In this document: one piece after another, positions 22,660 through 30,439 of the stretch
How the letters are laid out: each line of letters starts with the position of its first letter
How positions within the stretch are numbered: the stretch's first letter is position 1
Assembly (NCBI GenBank): GCA_017626655.1
Contig: JAGAIH010000483.1
Span: forward strand, 1 to 35,665
DNA from: Clostridia bacterium
Lineage (GTDB): Bacteria > Bacillota_A > Clostridia > Oscillospirales > CAG-272
DNA length: 35,665 nt
Reading direction: 5' to 3'
Made by a program: the position numbers and the translations under genes
The notes under the pieces: generated by a model
Seen by the model: the letters and a program-made list of their open reading frames with translations, nothing else
What the model was told of the DNA's origin: nothing
Databases searched by the model: none

Positions 22660-24705
22660 ATGAAGAAGTTACTTTTGATCGCAGTTCTCCTCCTCGCGCT
22701 GGTGTTCACCGTCGTGGCTTGTACCGAGACTCCCGATGAGCCCGATACCTCCGCTGACGATGTTGCCACCGAGACTCCCACCGAGGCTCCTACCGACGAG
22801 CCCGAGGATCCCACCGAGGCTCCTACCGACGAGCCTGACGATTCCACCGAGGCTCCCACCGACGAGCCCGACGATTCCACCGAGGCTCCCACCGAGGAGC
22901 CTACCGAGGCAATCACCGATCCCGCTGATCCTGTCTGGATCATGGACGCGGACGGTCTGGCCGCTATGACCAACGCCAACGCCGCTACCGTGGAGAAGAA
23001 CGAGGCCGGCTATGCCAGCTTCACCGCTACCGGTGGAGATCCTTGGTTCCTTGTGTGCGGCAACATCGGCGCTATGCCCGAGTATCTGGCTATCCGCTAC
23101 CGCACCAACACCACCCAGTCCGGTGAGATCTTTATCGGCTCCGGTGCGGGTCCTGCCGCAGGCGCGTCCTTTACCTTCAATTACAACGCGGACAGCGAGT
23201 GGAACCTGATGGTGATCCACCTGCCCTCCGTGGTCACCTCCATCACCGACGGTGTCATCGGTCACATCCGCTTTGACTTCTACACCGAGGGTGACAAGGG
23301 CGAGTTTTTGGACGTTGAGTACATGGCATTCTTCAACACTGCCGAGTACGCGCAGGCATACGACCGCGAGCTTCACAAGGCTCCCGTATGGAATACCGAG
23401 GCCGGCAATGGTGTCGTGACCTTCTTGGGCTTCAACGAGCTGAATCTCTTCTCCGAGGGCGTTCAGATCGGCGGTATGTTCCAGGGCAACGGTGCCGATT
23501 GGGACAAGTACGGCGAGATCGACTTCACCGTTGACACTCTGAGATATTGGGGTTGGGCCGGTATGAAGGGCGAGATGGGTGAGTTCGGTTACGCCATCAA
23601 TGGCGGCGAGGCCGTCTTCTCTCCTGACTTCGTTTCTGAGACCGAGCAGCCTGTTATCGACATGATCCTGCCCAGCGGTGCCGACCTGGCTACCCGTATG
23701 GGTATTGCGATCCCTGTTGGCAACCTCAACGGTGAGTTTACCGTGACCACCTACTACAAGGACAACACTGGCTTTGTCGTGGAGCTGACCATGTTTACCG
23801 TCAAACGCAGCATCCCCAATTGGGAGACCGATGACGCCAAGAACACGGTTACCCTTCTGGGCTTCAACGAGCTCAATCCCTTCTCGGATGGGAACCAGAT
23901 GGGCGCTCTGTTCGAGGGCAACGGTGCCGATTGGGACAAGTACGGCAAGATCGACTTCACTGTTGACACCCTGAGATATTGGGGCTGGATCGGCGCGAAG
24001 GGCGAGCTGGGAGAGCTTGGCTATTCCATCGATTACGGCAAGTGCGTCTTCTCCCCCGACTTTTTCTATGAGACCGAGCAGGGTGTCGTCGATATGATCC
24101 TGCCCAGCGGTGCCGACGTGGCTTCCCGCGTGGCCATCATGATCCCCGTGGAGGGCCTTGTGGGTGAGCACGCCATTACCGTTGTTTACAAGAGCGCCGC
24201 AGGTGATATCGTCGAGCTGTCCACCTTTACCATTTCCCGTGACATCAAGAACTGGGAGACCGATGACGCCAAGAACACGGTTACCCTTCTGGGCTTCAAC
24301 GAGCTGAATACCTTTACCGACGGCCATCAAGGTAGCGGTTTGTTCGAGGGGAACGGCGCGGACTGGAACAAGTACGGCGAGATCGATGCCACCGTGGACA
24401 CCCTGAGATTTTGGGGTTGGTTCGGCGTGAAGGGCGAGCTGGGAGAGCTTGGCTATTCCATCGATTACGGCAAGTGCGTCTTCTCCCCCGACTTTTTCTA
24501 TGAGACCGAGCAGGGTGTCATCGATATGATCCTGCCCAGCGGTGCCGACGTGGCTTCCCGCGTGGCCATCATGATCCCCGTTGAGGGCCTTGTGGGTGAG
24601 CATGCCATTACCGTCGTTTACAAGAGTGCCGCGGGTGAGATCGTTGAGCTGACGACCTTCACCATCGTTGTGAACGAGGTTCCCGCCGAGACTCCCGAGG
24701 CTTAA
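22660..24705 (+). CDS. Surface lipoprotein with three tandem 144-aa repeats
   Basis: A 681-aa lipoprotein with AGAAAGGAAAA before the ATG. The signal peptide ends in FTVVAC (Cys21). Residues 22-88 are a Thr/Pro/Glu/Asp-rich linker with repeated EAPTDEP units. Residues about 90-245 look like a beta-sandwich, carbohydrate-binding-like domain (GYASFTATGGDPWFLVCGNI, EYLAIRYRTNT, HIRFDFY). The rest is three tandem repeats of exactly 144 residues (432 bases), each with TLLGFNELN, GNGADWDKYG, DTLRYWGW, GELGELGYSI, FSPDF and DMILPSGAD. Copies 2 and 3 are almost identical over long DNA stretches. It presumably binds a surface glycan; no enzyme motif is visible. Confidence 0.8.
   Translation: MKKLLLIAVLLLALVFTVVACTETPDEPDTSADDVATETPTEAPTDEPEDPTEAPTDEPDDSTEAPTDEPDDSTEAPTEEPTEAITDPADPVWIMDADGLAAMTNANAATVEKNEAGYASFTATGGDPWFLVCGNIGAMPEYLAIRYRTNTTQSGEIFIGSGAGPAAGASFTFNYNADSEWNLMVIHLPSVVTSITDGVIGHIRFDFYTEGDKGEFLDVEYMAFFNTAEYAQAYDRELHKAPVWNTEAGNGVVTFLGFNELNLFSEGVQIGGMFQGNGADWDKYGEIDFTVDTLRYWGWAGMKGEMGEFGYAINGGEAVFSPDFVSETEQPVIDMILPSGADLATRMGIAIPVGNLNGEFTVTTYYKDNTGFVVELTMFTVKRSIPNWETDDAKNTVTLLGFNELNPFSDGNQMGALFEGNGADWDKYGKIDFTVDTLRYWGWIGAKGELGELGYSIDYGKCVFSPDFFYETEQGVVDMILPSGADVASRVAIMIPVEGLVGEHAITVVYKSAAGDIVELSTFTISRDIKNWETDDAKNTVTLLGFNELNTFTDGHQGSGLFEGNGADWNKYGEIDATVDTLRFWGWFGVKGELGELGYSIDYGKCVFSPDFFYETEQGVIDMILPSGADVASRVAIMIPVEGLVGEHAITVVYKSAAGEIVELTTFTIVVNEVPAETPEA
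23403..24698 (+). repeat. Three direct repeats of 432 bp inside the lipoprotein gene
   Basis: Landmarks recur at exact 432-base offsets: TTCAACGAG at 23431 and 23863, GGCGAG at 23569, 24001 and 24433. Copies 2 and 3 share long runs with only scattered base changes in their second halves, indicating recent duplication or gene conversion. Unit borders are approximate. Confidence 0.9.
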
Positions 24706-24748
24706 TGCCAGGATCCGCTGTTTTGGTATTCCATAAAGCAAATATGCC

Positions 24749-24805
24749 TTTCCTTTCTTAAAGGGAGCTGCTCCCCCACCTGAAAGGGTGGGGGAGTGTT
24801 AAAGG
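24749..24805. repeat. Interspersed hairpin repeat, copy 2
   Basis: AAGGGAGCTGCTCCCCCACC-TGAAA-GGGTGGGGGAG matches copy 1 at 22542..22597 in layout and most bases, with compensating changes in the stem. Confidence 0.6.
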
Positions 24806-24866
24806 CACCTCTACGCATTCATGAAGCCGCGGACCCTTGCGGGTTGCATGAATGCATAGAAGTGCC
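24804..24866. repeat. Long inverted repeat between convergent genes
   Basis: GGCAC-CTCTA-C-GCATTCATG pairs with CATGAATGC-A-TAGA-A-GTGCC around a loop containing a small CCGCGGACC/TTGCGGG structure. It may add to termination or be a mobile palindrome. Confidence 0.5.
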
Positions 24867-24870
24867 CTTA

Positions 24871-24921
24871 AACTAAAAACTGCATTTTGAATGCGACCCG
24901 TCGATCCAAAATGCAATTTTT
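24871..24921. terminator. Bidirectional terminator of the small lipoprotein gene
   Basis: TGCATTTTG (24881..24889) pairs with CAAAATGCA (24907..24915). A-rich bases lie on the left (T-run for the minus strand) and ATTTTT on the right. Confidence 0.7.
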
Positions 24922-24929
24922 CTCCATGA

Positions 24930-25274
24930 TCAGGATTTCTTTGTGAATTTACCGAAGTCGCCGATTTGAATATAACCGTCGCCTTCCTCGAAATCAAAGG
25001 TTCCGTTGTAGGCCTTGATCTCGGCGTGATCGCTGTCAAAATTCATGGTGATCCGATCGTCCCGGATCTCGTACGTGCCGGTGGCGGTTCCGGCGATCAG
25101 GCCCATGGTCTTCACGGTGACGGTCACGTCTTTGCCCTCAAAGGTCAGCTCAATGACCGTACCCACAAAGACTGCGGAGTAGGTGCCCTTCAAGGTCCTT
25201 CCGCAGGAAGTAAAGATTAGAGTCGTCATCAGCAAGGCCAGGATCACGGCGGTAACGCGAAGAGATATTTTCAT
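24930..25274 (-). CDS. Small lipoprotein, 114 aa
   Basis: ATG 25274 follows GAAAGGAAACC. The signal peptide ends in IFTSC (Cys24). The mature 90 residues look like one beta-barrel or lipocalin-like sheet (KGTYSAVFVGTVIELTFEGK, DVTVTVKTMG, GTYEIRDDRITMNF, GDGYIQIGDFGKFTKK), a pattern frequent in small clostridial lipoproteins. It is convergent with the repeat lipoprotein, with its own strong promoter. The substrate or partner is unknown. Confidence 0.75.
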   Translation of the reverse strand: MKISLRVTAVILALLMTTLIFTSCGRTLKGTYSAVFVGTVIELTFEGKDVTVTVKTMGLIAGTATGTYEIRDDRITMNFDSDHAEIKAYNGTFDFEEGDGYIQIGDFGKFTKKS

Positions 25275-25325
25275 TTTTCAAGGTTTCCTTTCAAATGTAA
25301 ATTGCGGTGTAAGCCACGCATCACA

Positions 25326-25354
25326 ATTATACAGCAAGGGACTTTTTTTGTCAA
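25326..25354 (-). promoter_or_regulatory. Perfect promoter of the small lipoprotein gene
   Basis: On the minus strand TTGACA (25354..25349), 17 bases, TATAAT (25331..25326), about 50 bases before the start codon. Confidence 0.85.
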
Positions 25355-25415
25355 GTGCATTTCCAAATATTATTATGATCAGATGCGTAGACAGAGAAAT
25401 AAAAGCAAATCTGTA

Positions 25416-25524
25416 TATAATCATATAAAATTTAGATATTACATGCAGGCGAGGTTGACCCAGCGATAGCGGGCCGTCCGTCGCTCGGTGTTTTATACAT
25501 AACGAATCAAAAGGAGAAACGAAG
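25416..25524 (+). promoter_or_regulatory. -10 element and leader of the four-gene operon
   Basis: TATAAT at 25416..25421 without a recognisable -35 (agagaa), again suggesting activator control. The leader contains an inverted repeat AGCGA (25462..25466) / TCGCT (25481..25485) and ends in AAAAGGAG before the ATG at 25525. Confidence 0.45.
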
Positions 25525-27441
25525 ATGTTACGAAACGTGCTCATCATTCTTTCAGCGCTGCTGTTGGCGTTGGGATTGACGGTCGGCCTTTACAGAGAAG
25601 AGGTGGATCAAATGATCGGTATGATCCAAGACGATCTCCGCGCGGAGGAATCCGTTGAGTCTGAGGAGGGCGACCGCGTCAAGGAGGATTCCATCCTGAT
25701 CGATACGTCTGCCGTTCAGCTGACCTTCGGTTATGGGGAAGCGTTTACGGCTGAGGGCCTGAAGGTCATCGTTGTCATGAGCGACGGAAGCACCAAGGAG
25801 GTATCCCTGACCGACTGCAAGATCGTGGAGCCCGATACGACTCAGGTCGGTAAGCGTCAGGTCGTGATCGCGTACGGTGGATTTACAGCCAGATACGAGG
25901 TGACCGTTGGAGCCAAGGTCTTCCCGCCCGTTTCGGTTACTCCCCTGGCGGAGCTGAAAGCCGAGAACGGGACTTCTCCCTACCGCGTGGAGGCGGAGAA
26001 GATCGATATGGCGGTCACGGGTGCTATCCCGGCGAACGGCGCGGCGGGTTTTGTTGCTTCTTCTCAGGAAAACGGCACCAGCGGAGGGAAGTACCTGACC
26101 GACTTCGGCGTGAGCAGGAACTACTTCGGGTTCACCTTCGTGGCCGATAAGGCCTACGAGAACGCCACCGTGGTTCTGCGCGTCCTCAATCCTACCAGAA
26201 CGATACTGGATATGGGTAACGTTCGGATGTATCTGAACTTTGAGCAGAGTGAGCTGGGTGTTTCTACGGGTGAGATCCTCCTTGACGGATATACCCTTGA
26301 CGCCGGGGACTCACGGAATTGGAAGGATATCGTGATCCGCAACCTTACAGTCAAGGAGGGCACGAACGTGCTGGCCTTTGAGGTACTGGGACCCGGTGAG
26401 GTCTTTGATCTGGATTACGTGGATATCTATGCCGGCTCCAATTACGTCAGCTCCTTCGTAGAGCTGACAGATACCAACCTCGTCATCCGTGATATTGAGA
26501 AGATGGATACCGAAAAAGCGTTTACCCGACAGGACGTGGCCGACAACCTCGGTCTGGGGCAGGGTGAGCTCTGTATAGCGACCCCCTCCAAGGTGCCTGC
26601 GGGCAAAACGACCCACGGCGGCACCTGCGTCGATGCGATCGGCAAGGGCTCCCAGCTCTCCACGACCCTTCGTTTGGCTCAGGATGCGACCGTCTTCATT
26701 CGCTTCAAGGCTGCCGCAGCGGGCAGAGGCGACTACTATGTCTCAGACCACTGGAATTTCTATATTGACGGTATCAAGCTTGCTACCGTGGAGCACGTGG
26801 ATATCGAGGGCGGTGACGCGGCGGCCGGTATTTGGTGGGATTGGAATTACACGAATATCGGTGCGATCAATCTCCCCGCGGGAGACCATCTCTTCATGTT
26901 TGAGATTGTCGGCACCGACTGTAACGTGGATACCATTGAGTTTGAGGTCATATCCTTGGGCTCCTTTGACGGGATCGGTGTGGGTCTTGAAGACATGGAC
27001 GACTATGAGAATGCCGCCAAGGATGAGAACATGATCGCAGGCGCGGGCACCACCAAGATCGAAATGGAGGAGTTGGACCTGTCTCTGTCGGATATCGTTA
27101 CCCGAAGCGACTTCATTCCCGCCGTGGGGGAGGGTAACGTCGGTAAGGGTGGCGGCCGCATCTACGGCTACGATAACGGAACCACCTTCCGCATGAAGAT
27201 TAAGGTCATGAAGGCTTGCACCCTGCAAGTCTCTCTTGCGGGCTTTGGTAATCCTATGAATCAGTACACCTATAAGCTCGGCGATGAGGTGATAACTCCC
27301 CAGGGGAACTATGGCTCGGGAGCGGTTGCAGAGGGTGTGATCGGTACCGTGGCAGTGACCGAGCCCGGTGTTTACGTCTTTGAGTTCACCTCGGGCATCG
27401 GATGCGATCTGGACTACGTTGCCTTTACGGTTATTGAATAA
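25525..27441 (+). CDS. Membrane-anchored Ig-like / triple CBM-like surface protein
   Basis: A 638-aa protein with AAAAGGAG upstream. An N-terminal helix (about 3-23, RNVLIILSALLLALGLTVGL) without lipobox anchors it, and an acidic stalk follows. Residues about 58-128 resemble a bacterial Ig-like group 3 domain (LTFGYGEAFTAEGLKVIV, VGKRQVVIAYGGFTARYEV). Three beta-sandwich modules follow at about 150-305, 312-478 and 505-637. Each has CBM6/CBM35-like features (RVEAEKIDMAVTG, DLDYVDIYAG; HLFMFEIVGTDCNVDTIEFE; KIEMEELDLSLSD, DLDYVAFTV). No catalytic motif is visible, so it likely binds a polysaccharide for the enzymes encoded next. It begins the operon and is 21 bases from the GH3 gene. Confidence 0.75.
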   Translation: MLRNVLIILSALLLALGLTVGLYREEVDQMIGMIQDDLRAEESVESEEGDRVKEDSILIDTSAVQLTFGYGEAFTAEGLKVIVVMSDGSTKEVSLTDCKIVEPDTTQVGKRQVVIAYGGFTARYEVTVGAKVFPPVSVTPLAELKAENGTSPYRVEAEKIDMAVTGAIPANGAAGFVASSQENGTSGGKYLTDFGVSRNYFGFTFVADKAYENATVVLRVLNPTRTILDMGNVRMYLNFEQSELGVSTGEILLDGYTLDAGDSRNWKDIVIRNLTVKEGTNVLAFEVLGPGEVFDLDYVDIYAGSNYVSSFVELTDTNLVIRDIEKMDTEKAFTRQDVADNLGLGQGELCIATPSKVPAGKTTHGGTCVDAIGKGSQLSTTLRLAQDATVFIRFKAAAAGRGDYYVSDHWNFYIDGIKLATVEHVDIEGGDAAAGIWWDWNYTNIGAINLPAGDHLFMFEIVGTDCNVDTIEFEVISLGSFDGIGVGLEDMDDYENAAKDENMIAGAGTTKIEMEELDLSLSDIVTRSDFIPAVGEGNVGKGGGRIYGYDNGTTFRMKIKVMKACTLQVSLAGFGNPMNQYTYKLGDEVITPQGNYGSGAVAEGVIGTVAVTEPGVYVFEFTSGIGCDLDYVAFTVIE

Positions 27442-27462
27442 GAGATAAGCGAGGACAATGAT

Positions 27463-30408
27463 ATGGATAAGAAAAAATGCAAGAGTAAGGCCGCCCTTGC
27501 GAAGGCCATTACGGCGGCAGTCCTTGCGGTCGTGCTTCTGGCCGGGAATATTGCTTTCTACCTGAACGTGGACGCGATCGCTGCCCATTACCGTAGCCTC
27601 GGCTACGGGGAGGAGAGCGAGGAGGCTATTGCCGCGCGTGAGTCGGGAAATGCCTTGGCTGAGCAGATCGAGGCTGAGGGCGCGGTCCTTCTGAAAAACG
27701 ACAATAACGTCCTTCCCCTGAAGGATTTGAAGGTCAACGTGTTTGGCTGGTCGGGAAGCGATGACGGATTCATTCCCATGGGTACGGGATCGGGCGCGGG
27801 AGCCCGCAATGATCTCGTGACCTTCCTTGGGGGTCTTGACGAGGTCGGGATTCAGTATAATCCGAAGCTTGCCAGGGCCTACGATGACCTGAATTGGAAC
27901 CGTGTGGGCGGAGGATCCTATTTCGTCGAGGCTCACGGAGATCAGTATAAGGATTACTACGGCGTGACCGAGGCGCCCGAAAGCTTTTACACAGACGAGC
28001 TCATGGAGGACGCGGTGGCATACTCTGACACGGCGATCATTGTTCTGGGCCGTTTGATGGGCGAAGGAAATGACTTCTCCAAGACCCAGTACTTCTCCAA
28101 CCAGACCGGCGGCGGTGAGGATCCCAACCGCAAGCTCCAGTCGCTCTCCGCGCGTGAGGAGTACATGATCAATCTCGTGTGCGAGAAGTTTGAAAACGTC
28201 ATCATCATTACGAATACCGGCAATCCTCTGGAGCTGGGTATCGCCGACGATCCCCGTGTGGACGCTGTTCTGAGCATGGGACTACCCGGTACCCGCGGAA
28301 CGATCGGCATTGCAAAGATCCTGAGCGGCGAGGTCAATCCCTCGGGTAAGCTGGCCGACACCTGGGCCTACGACCTGTCTACGGCTGCCGCCTACGCCAC
28401 GGCCGGTCTGAATGCCAACAAGTATACCGAGCTGGGCTTTGCGTATACCGAGTACATGGAGAATATCTACAACGGGTATCTTTGGTATGAGACCGCGGAT
28501 GCCGAGGGCTTCTGGAGCAGCGACCGCGCCTACGAGCTGTGGGGCGTGAGAAGCTACGACGAGGTGGTGCAGTATCCCTTCGGCTTCGGCTTGTCCTATA
28601 CCACCTTTGACTGGGAGCTGAAGGAGGTCAACGTCGCAAAAGGCGCGATTGTATCCAAGAATGACACCGTGAAGGTAACGGTCCGCGTGACCAATACGGG
28701 AGAGGTAGCAGGCCGTGACGTGGTGGAGCTGTACTACTCTGCTCCCTATACTCCCGGCGGGATCGAGAAATCCGCCATTAAGCTGGGTGGATTTGCCAAG
28801 ACCCCTACCATTGAACCCGGCCAGTTTGCCGACGTTGTGATCGAAATGCCCATTGAGGAAATGAAGTCCTATGACTGCTACGATGCCAACAACAACGGCT
28901 TTATGGGCTACGAACTGGAGAAGGGAAGCTACGTTCTTTCCTTCCGTACCGACGTGCACACCCTGAAGGAGGGGATGACGGATCATAGCCTCACCCTAAA
29001 CGTGGCGGAGGATGTCCGCTACGAGGTGGACAGCGTGACCGGAACCGTGGTCACGAATCAGTTTACCACCTACAAGAATCCTGTTTCGGGCGCTTCCAGC
29101 ACCATCAACGAGCCCTTCCAGCCTAACGCTCATTCCATGGATGGCGCCGAGAATGAGGGCGGTCCCATTGCCTACATGACCAGAGCGGACTTTGTGGGTA
29201 CCTTCCCCGTTGCGGCATCGCCCAACAAAACGGGAACGGACCTGCTGAAGGACATGCACAAGAACACCAAGGGCCATGAGCCCGCGGATCCCAACGTGAC
29301 GGGAGCTCCCGTGTTTGGTTCCACCTCTACCAAATGGAACATCAATGATCTCTTTGGTGTGCCCTACAACAATCCCATGTGGGATGAGATCACCAGCCAG
29401 CTGACCTACGAGGAAGCCCTACACTTCCTCATTGACGGAATCGGCACCATCGCGCTGGAGTCCATTGATAAACCCGCTACGAAGGATACCGACGGCCCCT
29501 GCGGCTTCAATACCAATATGACCGGTGAGGATGATCAGAAGGCCGTGTGTTATCCCTGCTCCACCGTGATCGCCCAGACCTGGGATTGGTACGCCGTTTA
29601 CCAGGTGGGCGTTGCCATCGGTATGGAGGGTAACGCCCTCGGCATCGATGGCTGGTACGGCCCCGGCGCCAATACCCACCGCTCGGCTCTCGGCGGCCGT
29701 AACTTTGAGTACTACTCCGAGGACGCGCTCCTGTCGGGTGTCATGTGCGCGTACCACTGCCTTGGGGCAAAGGAACGGGGTATTCAGGTGTACGTCAAGC
29801 ACATCGGCCCCAACGAGGACGATAACGGCCGAAACGGAGCCTACAAGTGGCTCACCGAGCAGGCCCTTCGCGAAAACTACCTGAAGCCCTTTGAAATGGC
29901 TATCAAGATGGGTGCCAACGGTCTCATGGCCTCGGTCACCCGTACCGGCGGTATGAGAACCACCGGCTCCTACGCGCTTCAGACTGTTGTTGTCCGCGAT
30001 GAGTGGGGATTCTGCGGAACCATCATCACCGACTACTACCAGAGCGGCGACATCAACGACTTTGACGAGGGAATCCGCGCGGGGAATACCCAGGTCCTGT
30101 GGCCCGATTACCGCGACGACATTCTGGACGATACCACGAGCGATACCGCGAAGTATTACGTTCATAAGTCTGCCAAGGATATGCTGTACGCCTATGCGGA
30201 CACCATGTTCTACGCCGAGACGGCACAGGGCCTTGAGAACGGAGCCCTCGTGGGTACCGTTACCCAGGAGACGGTGGCGGTGTTCCCTTGGTGGATCCCC
30301 TGCATGACGGCTTTCAACGCCGTGGCTCTGGCGGTGATCCTTTATCTGGCTGTTCCCAAGGATCTGTTCAGGAAGAAGGGTCCCGGGAATACCGAGGTTG
30401 CCGCGTAA
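27463..30408 (+). CDS. Membrane-anchored GH3 glycosidase with inverted domain order
   Basis: A 981-aa enzyme. A hydrophobic helix near the N-terminus (about 16-36) is followed by the GH3 C-terminal-type domain (EAEGAVLLKNDNNVLPL, then NPSGKLADTWA, YPFGFGLSYTTFDW), a fibronectin-III-like domain (about 400-520, VTVRVTNTGEVAGRDVVELY), and only then the GH3 N-terminal barrel (KDTDGPCGF, NFEYYSEDALLSG, YVKHIGPNEDDN). The nucleophile is probably D857 in GTIITDYYQSG; the acid/base may be E201 in MGEGNDF. This swapped order is known from beta-glucosidases of Ruminococcus albus and Butyrivibrio. A second hydrophobic helix (about 941-966, WWIPCMTAFNAVALAVILYL) near the C-terminus would anchor the other end. 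Substrate unknown. Confidence 0.85.
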   Translation: MDKKKCKSKAALAKAITAAVLAVVLLAGNIAFYLNVDAIAAHYRSLGYGEESEEAIAARESGNALAEQIEAEGAVLLKNDNNVLPLKDLKVNVFGWSGSDDGFIPMGTGSGAGARNDLVTFLGGLDEVGIQYNPKLARAYDDLNWNRVGGGSYFVEAHGDQYKDYYGVTEAPESFYTDELMEDAVAYSDTAIIVLGRLMGEGNDFSKTQYFSNQTGGGEDPNRKLQSLSAREEYMINLVCEKFENVIIITNTGNPLELGIADDPRVDAVLSMGLPGTRGTIGIAKILSGEVNPSGKLADTWAYDLSTAAAYATAGLNANKYTELGFAYTEYMENIYNGYLWYETADAEGFWSSDRAYELWGVRSYDEVVQYPFGFGLSYTTFDWELKEVNVAKGAIVSKNDTVKVTVRVTNTGEVAGRDVVELYYSAPYTPGGIEKSAIKLGGFAKTPTIEPGQFADVVIEMPIEEMKSYDCYDANNNGFMGYELEKGSYVLSFRTDVHTLKEGMTDHSLTLNVAEDVRYEVDSVTGTVVTNQFTTYKNPVSGASSTINEPFQPNAHSMDGAENEGGPIAYMTRADFVGTFPVAASPNKTGTDLLKDMHKNTKGHEPADPNVTGAPVFGSTSTKWNINDLFGVPYNNPMWDEITSQLTYEEALHFLIDGIGTIALESIDKPATKDTDGPCGFNTNMTGEDDQKAVCYPCSTVIAQTWDWYAVYQVGVAIGMEGNALGIDGWYGPGANTHRSALGGRNFEYYSEDALLSGVMCAYHCLGAKERGIQVYVKHIGPNEDDNGRNGAYKWLTEQALRENYLKPFEMAIKMGANGLMASVTRTGGMRTTGSYALQTVVVRDEWGFCGTIITDYYQSGDINDFDEGIRAGNTQVLWPDYRDDILDDTTSDTAKYYVHKSAKDMLYAYADTMFYAETAQGLENGALVGTVTQETVAVFPWWIPCMTAFNAVALAVILYLAVPKDLFRKKGPGNTEVAA

Positions 30409-30439
30409 AAAATACATGGATATACTTTGTGGAGGATTT

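Noticed and set aside
22780..22920. CRISPR-like or non-coding repeat in the lipoprotein gene start
   Set aside because: The short repeats encode the in-frame EAPTDEP linker; no spacer/repeat array exists anywhere in the window.
22669..24741. 690-codon open frame antisense to the repeat lipoprotein
   Set aside because: It mirrors the codon pattern of the sense gene, has no ribosome binding site or family match, and the sense strand has a signal peptide, lipobox and clear domains.
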